A DNA stretch of 64,000 nt from DTU018 sp003444615 (GCA_049656905.1 JBASMO010000044.1:1-64000), one strand, 5' to 3'; counted from the stretch's first letter, positions 1 through 9,227 are shown. Numbers and translations are program-made. Notes: generated by a model from the letters alone, not told the origin.

Positions 1-252
1 AACCCTTCTGGACTTATGCAAGTGGGCAACAGCCTGTTCCAGGTATCCAATAACTCGGGAGATCCTCTGGTTGGAGCACCTGGCGATGAAGGTATGGGGG
101 CCATAATACCCAGCAGCCTGGAAATGTCCAATGTTGATTTATCCGAGGAGTTTACTGATATGATTGTTACCCAGCGGGGATTTCAAGCTAACTCCCGTAT
201 AATCACTACCTCTGATGAAATGCTCCAGGAATTGGTTAACCTTAAACGCTAA
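1..252 (+). CDS. flgE: Flagellar hook protein FlgE, C-terminal fragment
   Basis: The frame is open from the first base, so this is the last 83 residues of a gene that starts upstream of the window. The tail carries the typical axial-protein ending: an SNVDLSEEFTDMI segment followed by QRGFQANSRIITTSDEML and LVNLKR. This is the C-terminal D0 helix shared by hook and rod proteins. The hook is the flexible joint between basal body and filament. That it is FlgE rather than FlgG or FlgF is inferred from the following flbD-fliL-fliM order, where FlgE is the usual upstream neighbour. It heads the flagellar operon that continues downstream. Confidence 0.85.
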   Translation, partial: NPSGLMQVGNSLFQVSNNSGDPLVGAPGDEGMGAIIPSSLEMSNVDLSEEFTDMIVTQRGFQANSRIITTSDEMLQELVNLKR

Positions 253-261
253 CGTATAAGC

Positions 262-285
262 CTTCCCGGGGATATCCCCGGGAAG
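262..285. repeat. Perfect 24-bp palindrome between flgE and flbD
   Basis: The half-site cttcccggggat is followed directly by its exact reverse complement. In RNA it would form a GC-rich hairpin with a small tetraloop. No T-run follows, so it does not look like a simple intrinsic terminator. It could be an mRNA stabiliser or processing site between hook and basal-body genes. Confidence 0.6.
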
Positions 286-302
286 CTCAGTGAGGTGAAA
301 CT

Positions 303-497
303 GTGATTTATTTGACCCGGCTTAATGGAGAAAAGATTATGGTTAATGTTGACATGTTGGAAATGCTGGAAGAAACCCCTGATACAGTGGTGACATTGAC
401 CACCGGCAAAAAATTTGTGGTAAAAGAGTCAACCCGGCAAATCCGTGAACAGGTCATCAATTTTCGTAAGTTAATTCATACTGGGCTGAAGAAATAG
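303..497 (+). CDS. flbD: FlbD/SwrD family flagellar protein
   Basis: Small 64-residue protein of the FlbD (SwrD) family, recognised by the opening IYLTRLNGEKIMVN, the middle PDTVVTLTTGKKFVVKES and by its place between the hook gene and fliL. In Bacillus the homologue (SwrD) raises flagellar motor torque; that role is family knowledge, not shown here. Translation starts at GTG 303, with gaggtgaaa just upstream. The protein is soluble with no membrane segment. It lies 50 bp after the hook gene and 17 bp before fliL, so it is co-transcribed with both. Confidence 0.85.
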   Translation: MIYLTRLNGEKIMVNVDMLEMLEETPDTVVTLTTGKKFVVKESTRQIREQVINFRKLIHTGLKK

Positions 498-514
498 GCC
501 AGGAGGGATGCAGG

Positions 515-985
515 TTGGCGGAAGAAAAAATCGCAGAAGCGGCGAAGAAATCTGATCTAAGAATTATCATTATTGGTCTGGTTTTTTTCCTAGTGGCCAT
601 GGGCGGTACTTACTTTCTCGTCAGTAAAATGATGGCTCCTTTGCTACCAGAAAAACCAGCTGAAAAACTAGATGTTTCTACAGGAAATTTGGTGTCTATT
701 GGCGAATTCACTACTAATATAAATGATATGGGCAGTATTCGTTATCTAAAATTCGAAATATTTGTAGAAGTGTCCAAAGAAAACAAAAAGAATCAGGAAA
801 TCATAACCGAAGCTATGCCTATTATTAAAGACTGTATTTTAAGCATTGTTTCCTCAAAAACAGTGGCTGATTTGGATGTGCGCAACCGGGATAATTTGAA
901 AACAGAGATAAAGAACCAGCTGAACAAAGAGATTGGTTCTGACGTTATCAACAATGTTTACTTTACCAGTTTTATCATGCAGTAA
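515..985 (+). CDS. fliL: Flagellar basal body-associated protein FliL
   Basis: FliL is a single-pass membrane protein that sits around the stator units at the basal body and supports motor torque. The 156-residue product has a short charged cytoplasmic N terminus, one hydrophobic segment at about residues 15-36, and a periplasmic/extracytoplasmic domain with the family's segment DMGSIRYLKFEIFVEV and the C-terminal ending VYFTSFIMQ. The start is TTG 515, chosen because aggagg lies 8 bases upstream and no ATG is available in position. It is followed 31 bp later by fliM. Confidence 0.9.
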   Translation: MAEEKIAEAAKKSDLRIIIIGLVFFLVAMGGTYFLVSKMMAPLLPEKPAEKLDVSTGNLVSIGEFTTNINDMGSIRYLKFEIFVEVSKENKKNQEIITEAMPIIKDCILSIVSSKTVADLDVRNRDNLKTEIKNQLNKEIGSDVINNVYFTSFIMQ

Positions 986-1016
986 CCTTTAGTCTTTAGC
1001 GAAAAGGGGGGTAAAC

Positions 1017-2009
1017 GTGAGTGAAGTTCTGTCTCAATCTGAAATTGATGCCTTGCTATCTGCGTTAAGTAGTGGAACCGTTGATGCCAATGAGTTAAAA
1101 CAAGAGCAGGTTAAGAAAAAAGTAAAGGTATATGATTTTCGCAGGCCTAACAAGTTTTCTAAAGATCAAATTCATACCTTACATGTGATTTTTGAGAACT
1201 TTACCCGCTCATTGGGTACCTACTTATCTGCTCAGCTGAGAGCACCAGTTCAGATGGAAATACTGTCGGTAGAGCAGTTGACTTATGATGAGTTTATTCG
1301 CTCTATTCCTAGCCCAACTATACTGAATATCTTTTCCCTCTATCCCTTGGAGGGCAGTGCTATTATGGAGATAAATCCCAACATAGGGTTTGCTTTTTTA
1401 GATCGATTGTTGGGTGGTCCTGGTGATGCTCTGGCCAAGGCGCGCGGTTTGACCGAAATAGAATTGACGGTTATGGAGCGTCTTGCGCAGAGAATGCTGG
1501 ATTTTTTGGCTGAACCATGGGGCAGCATTATTGAGATGGAACCTTCCCTGGAACGGATTGAAACCAATCCGCAGTTTACTCAATTAGTATCCCCCAGTGA
1601 GATGGTGATTATCATTTCTCTGGAAACCCATATGGCAGATATATTAGGGATGATCAATATATGTATTCCTTTCTTGGTTCTGGAACCTATAGTGGACAAG
1701 CTTAGTGTCCATTATTATTATTCGGCTACGAATACCAGGACCAATGAGGAAAGCATGGCAGCTATTCAGACCAAACTACAGAATACCAATGTAACCGTTA
1801 AGGTTTTGCTGGGTCGAAATACTATCACGGTAAAAGACTTATTGGAACTGTCGGTAGGGGATGTAATCCCGTTAAAGAGAGGAATTAATGAGGAATTAGA
1901 GGTAGTCATTGGCCAAAGTACCAAGTTTCTTGGCAAGCCTGGTATATTGAGCAATAGACTTTCCCTGCAGATATCTCAGGTGATAAAGGAGGTGAAACAT
2001 GATGAATGA
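1017..2009 (+). CDS. fliM: Flagellar motor switch protein FliM
   Basis: C-ring switch protein that binds phosphorylated CheY and sets rotation direction. The 330 residues show the N-terminal CheY-binding peptide SQSEIDALLSAL (about residues 6-17), a central CheC-like domain containing PSPTILNIFSLYPLEGSAIM and LTEIELTVMERL, and a C-terminal SpoA domain (about 255-325) with VGDVIPL and GKPGI. The start is GTG 1017 behind aaaagggggg. Its last 11 bases overlap fliY, suggesting coupled translation of two proteins of the same ring. Confidence 0.95.
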   Translation: MSEVLSQSEIDALLSALSSGTVDANELKQEQVKKKVKVYDFRRPNKFSKDQIHTLHVIFENFTRSLGTYLSAQLRAPVQMEILSVEQLTYDEFIRSIPSPTILNIFSLYPLEGSAIMEINPNIGFAFLDRLLGGPGDALAKARGLTEIELTVMERLAQRMLDFLAEPWGSIIEMEPSLERIETNPQFTQLVSPSEMVIIISLETHMADILGMINICIPFLVLEPIVDKLSVHYYYSATNTRTNEESMAAIQTKLQNTNVTVKVLLGRNTITVKDLLELSVGDVIPLKRGINEELEVVIGQSTKFLGKPGILSNRLSLQISQVIKEVKHDE

Positions 2010-3174
2010 TGGCATTTTATCTCAAGAAGAGATTGATGCTTTATTAAAAGGTGACAGCTCAAGCCCATCTGAACAACCCCCCAAATCCTTTGTTCTAACT
2101 GATTTCGAAAAGGATGCCTTAGGGGAGATCGGTAATATAAGTATGGGGACGTCCGCAACGACTCTGTCTACACTGCTGAGAAAGAAAGTATCTATCACCA
2201 CACCAACGGTAACCGTAACTACTCCTGAACAATTGCGCAGTGAGTATCCCCCGCCTTATGTTGTAGTAGAAGTGGAGTATACCGAAGGACTGCAAGGTTC
2301 TAATGTCCTAATTGTTAAAGAAAATGTTGCCGGTATAATATCTGATCTTATGATGGGAGGGCAGGGTGCTTATAGTCAAGCCAGCCTATCGGAAACTGAA
2401 TTGAGCGCAGTTGGTGAAGCTATGAACCAGATGATGGGCTCAGCCACTACTAGTCTTTCGTCTATGTTCAATCGCCGTATAGATATTGCACCTCCATCTC
2501 TAACCCTGGTTGATTTAGGAAAAACCAGTTTGGATATGGCCAGTGAGTATGACGAATTGGTAGCCATAAAATTCAAAATGGAAATAGAAGACCTGGTTGA
2601 TAGCGAGATGGTACAACTCATACCCGTTGAAGCTGTAAAGAGCATGATATCCTTGTTGATAGGCAGTACCACGGAAGAATCAGGGGTAGAAGCCGCATTG
2701 GAAAAAGCCGCACCAGCACCGCAACCTGAATTACCAACAGAACAAAGGCCGGTAACGCCCACAGTTGAGGCGGAACCTCAGATAGCGGTCAATAATCAGG
2801 TATGGCAACAGCCTTCCTACATAAACGAACCGTCGCCAGTTCGCAAATCTCAACAGTATTCGGTTCAGCCGGTGCAATTTGCTAATTTGCAAGAGCTTCA
2901 ACAAAGCAGCACACCTCAGAATATAAACCTCATCATGGATGTTCCTCTGGATGTGTCAGTTGAACTGGGCAAAACGCGCAAGACCATCCAAGAGATTTTA
3001 GAGCTTCACCAGGGTGCTATTATACAACTGGATAAAATGGCTGGAGAACCAGTGGATCTTTTGGTTAATGGCAAATTAATCGCCAAAGGCGAAGTGGTAG
3101 TAATCGACGAAAACTATGGCATCCGGATAACAGCCATTATCAGTCCCAGTGACCGGATGAATAAACTTCAGTAA
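1999..3174 (+). CDS. fliY: Flagellar motor switch phosphatase FliY (CheC-FliN fusion)
   Basis: FliY replaces FliN in many Gram-positives: a C-ring subunit fused to a CheY-P phosphatase. The 391 residues run in order: a FliM-like N-terminal peptide LSQEEIDALLKGD; a CheC-type phosphatase domain with two ExxN motifs (E43/N46 in LGEIGNISMG, and E140/N143 in VGEAMNQMMG); a Pro/Gln-rich linker at about 235-300; and a C-terminal FliN-like SpoA domain (about 310-385). Both phosphatase motifs are intact. The start is ATG 1999 after aaaggaggtg; ATG 2002 is equally possible. It overlaps the end of fliM. Confidence 0.93.
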   Translation: MMNDGILSQEEIDALLKGDSSSPSEQPPKSFVLTDFEKDALGEIGNISMGTSATTLSTLLRKKVSITTPTVTVTTPEQLRSEYPPPYVVVEVEYTEGLQGSNVLIVKENVAGIISDLMMGGQGAYSQASLSETELSAVGEAMNQMMGSATTSLSSMFNRRIDIAPPSLTLVDLGKTSLDMASEYDELVAIKFKMEIEDLVDSEMVQLIPVEAVKSMISLLIGSTTEESGVEAALEKAAPAPQPELPTEQRPVTPTVEAEPQIAVNNQVWQQPSYINEPSPVRKSQQYSVQPVQFANLQELQQSSTPQNINLIMDVPLDVSVELGKTRKTIQEILELHQGAIIQLDKMAGEPVDLLVNGKLIAKGEVVVIDENYGIRITAIISPSDRMNKLQ

Positions 3175-3188
3175 GGCAGGAGGGCATT

Positions 3189-3551
3189 ATGGGAAAGAGA
3201 GTGTTGATAGTTGACGATGCGGCTTTCATGCGCATGATGATTAAGGATATCTTAACCAAGAATGGATATGAAGTAGTAGGGGAAGCAGAAAATGGACAAG
3301 TAGCGGTAGAAAAGTACCGGGAACTGAAACCTGATTTAGTAACCATGGATATTACCATGCCTGAAATGGACGGTATTACAGCTGTCAAGGAAATAAAAGC
3401 TGAGGATGCCTCTGCCCGGGTTATAATGTGCAGTGCTATGGGTCAGCAAGCTATGGTGATAGATGCCATTCAGGCTGGAGCTAAGGATTTTATTGTAAAA
3501 CCCTTTCAGCCGGAAAGAGTATTGGAGGCAGTACGTAAAGCCCTGGATTAG
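3189..3551 (+). CDS. cheY: Chemotaxis response regulator CheY
   Basis: Single-domain receiver of 120 residues. Visible active-site residues are D9/D10 (VLIVDDAAF), phosphoacceptor D54 (VTMDITMPEMDG), S82 (CSAMG) and K104 (IVKPF). Phosphorylated by CheA, it binds the switch proteins FliM and FliY, which are encoded immediately upstream; FliY and CheC would dephosphorylate it. Start ATG 3189 follows ggcaggaggg. Its place inside the flagellar operon rather than next to cheA is usual in Bacillus and Clostridia. Confidence 0.95.
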   Translation: MGKRVLIVDDAAFMRMMIKDILTKNGYEVVGEAENGQVAVEKYRELKPDLVTMDITMPEMDGITAVKEIKAEDASARVIMCSAMGQQAMVIDAIQAGAKDFIVKPFQPERVLEAVRKALD

Positions 3552-3573
3552 ATAGGGGCGAAAGCAGGCAATT

Positions 3574-4206
3574 ATGAAACGGTTTCGTAACAAATCAACA
3601 CTGGTAATTTTATTGACGCTTGTAATGTTACAGGCATCGGTATTGCCAGCCCTAGCCGCTGACATGGATAAACTCAATCAAGAACTTGATAGTCAGCCGC
3701 AGGCTATGGACAAACCCAACTTAGCAATAGAGTTTATTAAATTAATGGTGGTATTGGTACTAATAATAGCTGTTGCCTGGTTTCTCATCAGGGTATTCAG
3801 TCGCCAGGTAGCCTCTCGTATGCAGGGAACCTGGCTACGTGTGGTTGATGAGGTTACCCTGGGTCAGAATAAAGGGATCATACTTTGTGAAGTGGGAGAA
3901 AGAGTGTTTGCGGTAGGGGTAACCGATCACAATATATCAGTGCTTTTTGAGGTTACTCATCCTAAACTTTTGGAAGAAATAAGTATGGAGATGGAGAATA
4001 AGCCCGCGACTAATATAACAGCCGACGGTCTGCAAAAACTGTGGAGCAACCTTAGCTATCAATGGGGAAAAGCTGTACCAAGTAGAACACCAGAAATTAA
4101 TGAAAAAGATTTTAAGTCTCTTATGGAAGAGCAGGTGAAAAGGATCCAAAACCTATCCTCTACATCTTCGGGAGGGCTCCAGCAAGATGCTGATAAAAAA
4201 TCATAA
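3574..4206 (+). CDS. fliO: Flagellar export assembly protein FliO (FliZ-like)
   Basis: The 210-residue product has a positively charged start and a cleavable-looking signal peptide (about 1-29, ending LPALA). A single membrane helix lies at about 53-72, followed by a soluble domain with FSRQVASRMQGTWLRVVDEVTLGQNKGIILCEVGERVFAVGV split over the FliO core. FliO helps assemble the FliP pore of the flagellar type III export gate. Sequence conservation in this family is weak, so position directly before fliP is an important part of the call. The last 20 bases overlap fliP. Confidence 0.85.
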   Translation: MKRFRNKSTLVILLTLVMLQASVLPALAADMDKLNQELDSQPQAMDKPNLAIEFIKLMVVLVLIIAVAWFLIRVFSRQVASRMQGTWLRVVDEVTLGQNKGIILCEVGERVFAVGVTDHNISVLFEVTHPKLLEEISMEMENKPATNITADGLQKLWSNLSYQWGKAVPSRTPEINEKDFKSLMEEQVKRIQNLSSTSSGGLQQDADKKS

Positions 4207-4978
4207 ATACAGACTAAATTATTTATGGTTAACCTTACTTGGTTTAGTGTTAGTGGCACTATGGATGGGAATTTTCGCTGAACCAGTGCTGGCTCAACCT
4301 TTTGAGATTCCTAATATTAGTTTACAGTTCGGCGGGGAAGATAATCCGGATGCCCTATCCACAACACTTCAGCTGATTCTCCTTTTGACGGTGTTATCGC
4401 TGGCACCAGCTATCGTTATACTTCTTACTTCTTTTACGCGCATAATAGTAGTGCTTTCGTTTCTGAGATCTTCTCTGGCCACCAATCAGATGCCACCCAA
4501 TCAGATTCTAATAGGATTGGCCTTGTTTCTTACTTTTTTTGTAATGGCTCCTACGTTGCAAGAAGTAAACCGTGAGGCCATCCAGCCATTGTTACAGGGC
4601 GAGATAAATCAAACCGAAGCTTATACCAACGGAATGGCTCCCATAAGGACTTTTATGTTTGAACAAACCCGAGAAAAAGACTTAGCTTTGTTTGTGAAAA
4701 TGGCTGGTTTGGAGCGACCACGCAATTTCGATGATATTCCTAATTATGTATTGATACCTTCTTTTATTATAAGTGAATTAAAAACTGCCTTTCAGATTGG
4801 TTTTATTATTTTTGTGCCCTTTTTGATAATTGATATGGTGGTAGCAAGTGCCTTGATGTCAATGGGGATGATGATGCTTCCCCCTATGATGATATCATTG
4901 CCTTTTAAGATATTGCTGTTTGTTTTGGTAGATGGCTGGAACTTGGTGATTCAGTCTCTCCTTCAGAGTTTTGGGTAG
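4187..4978 (+). CDS. fliP: Flagellar type III export gate protein FliP
   Basis: Polytopic export-gate protein of 263 residues. It has an N-terminal signal-like segment (about 12-36), then the conserved FliP blocks LTSFTRIIVVLSFLRSSL, TNQMPPNQILIGLALFLTF, and near the end VDMVVASALMSMGMMMLPP, with IDMVVASALMSMGM clearly visible. FliP, FliQ and FliR form the export channel in the cytoplasmic membrane. The start at ATG 4187 overlaps fliO. The stop codon abuts the fliQ start, so fliP and fliQ are probably translationally coupled. Confidence 0.96.
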   Translation: MLIKNHKYRLNYLWLTLLGLVLVALWMGIFAEPVLAQPFEIPNISLQFGGEDNPDALSTTLQLILLLTVLSLAPAIVILLTSFTRIIVVLSFLRSSLATNQMPPNQILIGLALFLTFFVMAPTLQEVNREAIQPLLQGEINQTEAYTNGMAPIRTFMFEQTREKDLALFVKMAGLERPRNFDDIPNYVLIPSFIISELKTAFQIGFIIFVPFLIIDMVVASALMSMGMMMLPPMMISLPFKILLFVLVDGWNLVIQSLLQSFG

Positions 4979-5260
4979 GTGATTTTTTTGTATGAGAACC
5001 TCGTACTGGGTGTAGCTAATGAAGCCATGGTTACTATTTTGCTAGTGGCAGCTCCCATTTTGGGCGGGGCTTTGCTTACCGGTTTACTTATCAGTATATT
5101 GCAGGCTACCACCCAGCTGCAGGAAATGACCCTGGTTTTCGTGCCTAAAATTGTAGTAGTGCTATTAATGGTAATAATCTTTGGCCCGTGGATGTTGAAT
5201 GTGATTACTGGGTTTACTTACGATTTGTATGCGTCTTTGCCACTATTTGTAACCTGGTAA
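4979..5260 (+). CDS. fliQ: Flagellar type III export gate protein FliQ
   Basis: Small two-helix membrane subunit of the export gate, 93 residues, with the family blocks GALLTGLLISILQATTQLQE and LVFVPKIVVVLLMVIIFGPW. The start is taken as GTG 4979, the base directly after the fliP stop. The SD is weak (inside the fliP tail), which fits coupling to fliP. It assembles with FliP and FliR into the helical channel. Confidence 0.95.
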   Translation: MIFLYENLVLGVANEAMVTILLVAAPILGGALLTGLLISILQATTQLQEMTLVFVPKIVVVLLMVIIFGPWMLNVITGFTYDLYASLPLFVTW

Positions 5261-5275
5261 GGTGGTTGATCAGCC

Positions 5276-6034
5276 ATGCCGTTTCCCCTGGACGGTTTTT
5301 TATTATTAATGGGACGATTGTCAGGCTTATTTCTCAGTGCCCCTATATTCAGCAGTCGACAAATACCAGGACGCGTAAAAATTTTGATATTGGCGTTGTT
5401 ATCGGCAACCCTTAGCTATGTAATACCTATCAATACCAGTGTGACTATCAGTACCCCTGGTCTTTTTTTGGCAGCCCTGGTTTTGGAAATATTAGTGGGT
5501 TATACTATTGGCTTGGTAGCCTATGTGGTCTTTGGGGCCATTCAATTAGCGGGGCAGCTGATGGATATGCCCATGGGTTTTGCCATAGTAAATGTGGTTG
5601 ATCCCTTATCTGGTACGCAAATACCCTTAACAGGAAACTTCACCCAAACCCTAGCCTTATTGATGTATTTAGCCATTAATGGTCACCATTATTTGCTAGA
5701 GGCGGTGGTCCAAAGCTATCAGGTAATACCGGTGCTGGGAATACAAATAACGGCGCCTTTAATTGAACTGCTTATGGCTATTGCCGCGCAGATGTTTGTA
5801 ATAGCTGTTAAAATAGCTTTACCCATAATATTTGCCGTCCTGGTAGCTGATATCGCTATGGGCTTTGTAGCTAGAACTGTTCCTCAAATGAATGTATTTA
5901 TTGTCGGACTTCCTTTGAGAATAATGGTTGGTCTAGTGACTTTGATGCTGATGATTCCCGTATATCTATGGGTATTTACTATACTGTTCTCCAGATTCTT
6001 TACTTATTTGGATCAAATAATCATGGCGATGTGA
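5276..6034 (+). CDS. fliR: Flagellar type III export gate protein FliR
   Basis: The 252 residues are almost entirely hydrophobic with about six membrane segments. The family hallmarks are FLLLMGRLSGLFLSAPIFSS at the N terminus, MGFAIVNVVDPLSG in the middle, and ADIAMGFVARTVPQMNVFIV then GLPLRIMVGL near the C terminus. FliR completes the FliPQR channel. It starts at ATG 5276, 15 bp after fliQ, and its stop overlaps the flhB start by four bases (GTGA). Confidence 0.95.
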   Translation: MPFPLDGFLLLMGRLSGLFLSAPIFSSRQIPGRVKILILALLSATLSYVIPINTSVTISTPGLFLAALVLEILVGYTIGLVAYVVFGAIQLAGQLMDMPMGFAIVNVVDPLSGTQIPLTGNFTQTLALLMYLAINGHHYLLEAVVQSYQVIPVLGIQITAPLIELLMAIAAQMFVIAVKIALPIIFAVLVADIAMGFVARTVPQMNVFIVGLPLRIMVGLVTLMLMIPVYLWVFTILFSRFFTYLDQIIMAM

Positions 6035-7152
6035 AAAATGACATGAATGAAGAGCAGCTTTGGCTGGTTGACCTGCAGCTTTTTGCTGAGGATGGAGCAA
6101 CCGGTGAAAAAACTGAACAAGCTACACCCAGGCGGCGGGAAGAAGCACGCCGCAAAGGCCAGGTATTTAAAAGTACCGACTTAAACGCAGCGATTATTAT
6201 GGTAGCGGGTTCAGCAGCGGTGTATTTAACCTATCCTTATATAATTCAGTCTTTGCAGGATTTCACTTCTCTATATTTGCTGGAGCGCGCTCATGAGGAG
6301 TTTACGATTCAGTATATTTACGGCCTGCTTTTAGAAGTATTATTCATTTTAGCTAAGATCGGACTACCGATTATGGCTGCTTGTTTTGTGGCTGCATTAC
6401 TGATTACCTATCTACAGGTGGGCTTTGTATTCTCGGGAGAGCCCTTAACTCCTAAACTGGAACGCCTTAACCCGGTGCAGGGATTTCAAAGGATTTTTTC
6501 CAAGCGAGCGCTGGTGGAACTGGTCAAGTCTCTGCTTAAAGTTGCAGTTACTGGATGGATTGTATATACGGTTATCCGTAAGTATTATTATGTATTTCCA
6601 CGTTTTGTTGATATGGAACTGATAGCGACTTTACAGGCTTTAGGGCAAATCATTTTTGAAATGGCCATGAAGGTAGGAGTCGTTTTCGTTATCATAGGGG
6701 TTTTGGATTACCTATACCAGTGGTTTGAGCATGAAAAAACCTTAAAAATGAGCAAGTACGACGTCAAACAAGAGTATAAGGAAACGGAAGGTGACCCGCT
6801 CATTAGGTCGCGCCAGCGGCAAATTCAAAGAGAAGTGGCCATGCGGCGTATGATGGCGGAAGTACCCAAAGCCGATGTCATAATTACTAATCCTACTCAT
6901 TTTGCCGTAGCCCTTCGTTATGAAGTGGATATTATGGATGCACCCGTGGTGATAGCTAAAGGGCAGGATTATATGGCGGCGAAAATAAGAGAGATTGCTG
7001 ATGAATACGGGATTATGATAGTAGAAAATCCACTGTTAGCCCGTACTCTATATAATTCAGTTGAGATAGGACAAGAGGTGCCAGAAGAATTGTATCATGC
7101 TGTTGCTGAAGTGCTGGCCTTTGTCTATCGGCAGAAGAAAAAGGTTCTTTAG
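6031..7152 (+). CDS. flhB: Flagellar export switch protein FlhB
   Basis: FlhB controls the switch from hook to filament export by cleaving itself between N and P of an NPTH motif. Here the motif is intact at N287 (NPTHFAVALRY). The N terminus shows LVDLQLFA, then GEKTEQATPRRREEARRKGQ, followed by four membrane helices and the cytoplasmic domain. I take GTG 6031 as the start because it overlaps the fliR stop in the GTGA manner. ATG 6043 is a good alternative. The longer open frame from 5968 lies within fliR and adds an unrelated sequence. Length (373) is normal. Confidence 0.93.
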   Translation: MKNDMNEEQLWLVDLQLFAEDGATGEKTEQATPRRREEARRKGQVFKSTDLNAAIIMVAGSAAVYLTYPYIIQSLQDFTSLYLLERAHEEFTIQYIYGLLLEVLFILAKIGLPIMAACFVAALLITYLQVGFVFSGEPLTPKLERLNPVQGFQRIFSKRALVELVKSLLKVAVTGWIVYTVIRKYYYVFPRFVDMELIATLQALGQIIFEMAMKVGVVFVIIGVLDYLYQWFEHEKTLKMSKYDVKQEYKETEGDPLIRSRQRQIQREVAMRRMMAEVPKADVIITNPTHFAVALRYEVDIMDAPVVIAKGQDYMAAKIREIADEYGIMIVENPLLARTLYNSVEIGQEVPEELYHAVAEVLAFVYRQKKKVL

Positions 7153-7163
7153 GAGGTAGCCGA

Positions 7164-9227
7164 ATGGAGCAAAGATCTCCATGGATGAACTTTATAGCTG
7201 AAAGAACCGATGTATTGGTAGCGGCAATGATTGTGGGAATTGTCATGATGATGATAATCCCCATGCCTACCTGGTTGCTGGATATACTGCTAACTTTTAA
7301 TATCACCTTTGCCCTGATCATCATCATGGTATCGGTATTCAACCTTGATCCTCTGGATTTTTCTGTTTTTCCATCGCTGCTGTTGATAATGACTCTGTTT
7401 CGGTTGGCTCTTAATATTTCCTCTACCCGTTTAATTTTATTACATGCCTATGCAGGTGAGGTTATTAATACTTTTGGCTCATTTGTGGTGGGAGGCAACA
7501 CAGTGGTGGGGTTTATTATCTTTCTAATCCTGGTAGTGATTCAGTTTATTGTTATCACCCGGGGAGCAGAAAGAGTCTCTGAAGTAGCAGCACGATTCAC
7601 CCTGGATGCTATGCCTGGAAAACAAATGGCTATCGATGCTGACTTAAATGCTGGTCTTATTAATGAAGATGAAGCTCGGGAGAGGCGCCAGAAAATACAA
7701 AGAGAAGCTGATTTTTATGGTGCTATGGATGGAGCCAGCAAATTTGTCAAAGGGGATGCTATAGCCGGGATTATCATAGTAATAATCAACGTTGTGGGCG
7801 GCCTCATAATCGGTATGGCCCAGCGCGGTATGCCCGCTGGAGAAGCTGTACAAGTTTATACTCTACTGACTGTAGGAGATGGTTTGGTAACTCAGATACC
7901 TGCTTTGCTGATGTCTACGGCCACTGGTATAGTGGTTACCCGCAGCGCGTCCCAGTTTAATTTGGGCAAAGAATTAACCTTGCAGGTATTCAGCTATCCC
8001 AAAGCTCTGGGATTAGCAGCTATAATACTGTTTATCCTGGGCACCATTGGGTTGCCCCGCACGCCTATGTATGCCTTAGGAGCATTCTTTGGGGCGCTAT
8101 TTATACTAACCCGCAATGCGGGCAAAGCGGAAGAGGAACAGGAATTAACTGAGGATGTTGCCGAAGCAGAGCAGATAAAACGTCCGGAAAACGTAATGGA
8201 ATTGCTCCAGGTTGAAAAAATGGAAATGGAGCTGGGTTACGGGTTAATACCACTGGTGGATGTGGAACAGGGTGGGGATTTATTAGATCGTATCGTAATG
8301 ATCAGACGCCAATGCGCGGTGGAACTCGGTTTTATTGTCCCTCCCATACGTATACGGGATAATATGCAATTAAAACCCAATAGTTATGTGGTAAAGATTA
8401 AAGGAGCGGAAATAGCCAGTGGTGAGTTATTGTTAGACCATTACTTAGCCATTGGACCCGATATCGAAAATGATATGGATTTAATAGGGGTGGATACTGT
8501 TGAGCCGGCTTTCGGGTTACCGGCTCGTTGGATAAACACCGCCCAAAAGGATCAGGCGGAGATGAATGGATATACAGTGGTTGATCCGCCTTCTGTCTTG
8601 GCTACTCATCTGACCACGGTTATAAAAAACCATGCCTTTGAACTATTAGGACGGCAAGAAGTTCAGAATATGGTAGATTACATAAAAGAACAGAATCCAG
8701 CCGTGGTAAGCGACTTGATACCTGATTTGATAAATTTAAGTGAACTGCAGAAAGTACTGTCCAATCTGCTGCGCGAGCAGGTATCTATCCGTGATCTGAC
8801 CACAATTTTAGAAACCCTGGCTGATTATGGGCGGTTGACTAAAGATGTTGATGTATTAACCGAGTATGTACGCCAGGCTTTGCGCCGGCAGATTACCCGA
8901 CAGTATGCAGGCGAAGATAAAAAACTGCAGGTACTGACACTTGATCCGGCGGTTGAAGATATTCTCAGATCATCAATTCAGCAGAGCGAATTTGGCTCTT
9001 ATCTAGCGGTGGATCCTGAAGTAGCCCAATCCTTAATTGATAAGGTGTCGCGCTATCATGAGGATCTGATACGGCGGGGCACCACTCCCATAATTTTGTG
9101 TGCTCCCATTTTAAGGATTTATTTTAAGCGCTTATTAGACCGTTTTATGACTGATTTGGTGGTTTTATCTTATAATGAAATCGACTCTAATGTACAGGTT
9201 GAGGTAGTGGGGATGGTATCATCATGA
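7164..9227 (+). CDS. flhA: Flagellar biosynthesis protein FlhA
   Basis: Large export-gate protein (687 residues). The N-terminal half carries about eight membrane helices with the FHIPEP-family signature around MPGKQMAIDADLNAGLI and EADFYGAMDGASKFVKGDAI. The C-terminal half is the cytoplasmic domain that forms the nonameric ring receiving chaperone-substrate complexes, with PPIRIRDNMQLKPNSYVVKI and RTVIDPPSVLATHL-like segments (here VVDPPSVLATHL). The start is ATG 7164 behind taggaggtagcc. The final ATGA overlaps flhF. Confidence 0.96.
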   Translation: MEQRSPWMNFIAERTDVLVAAMIVGIVMMMIIPMPTWLLDILLTFNITFALIIIMVSVFNLDPLDFSVFPSLLLIMTLFRLALNISSTRLILLHAYAGEVINTFGSFVVGGNTVVGFIIFLILVVIQFIVITRGAERVSEVAARFTLDAMPGKQMAIDADLNAGLINEDEARERRQKIQREADFYGAMDGASKFVKGDAIAGIIIVIINVVGGLIIGMAQRGMPAGEAVQVYTLLTVGDGLVTQIPALLMSTATGIVVTRSASQFNLGKELTLQVFSYPKALGLAAIILFILGTIGLPRTPMYALGAFFGALFILTRNAGKAEEEQELTEDVAEAEQIKRPENVMELLQVEKMEMELGYGLIPLVDVEQGGDLLDRIVMIRRQCAVELGFIVPPIRIRDNMQLKPNSYVVKIKGAEIASGELLLDHYLAIGPDIENDMDLIGVDTVEPAFGLPARWINTAQKDQAEMNGYTVVDPPSVLATHLTTVIKNHAFELLGRQEVQNMVDYIKEQNPAVVSDLIPDLINLSELQKVLSNLLREQVSIRDLTTILETLADYGRLTKDVDVLTEYVRQALRRQITRQYAGEDKKLQVLTLDPAVEDILRSSIQQSEFGSYLAVDPEVAQSLIDKVSRYHEDLIRRGTTPIILCAPILRIYFKRLLDRFMTDLVVLSYNEIDSNVQVEVVGMVSS

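Noticed and set aside
2376..2762. 128-codon minus-strand ORF opposite fliY
   Set aside because: Ser/Ile-rich translation typical of the antisense of a real gene. No SD and no domain.
5968..6030. 21-residue upstream extension of flhB inside fliR
   Set aside because: It is the fliR C-terminal coding region read in another frame. The GTGA overlap at 6031 is the natural junction.
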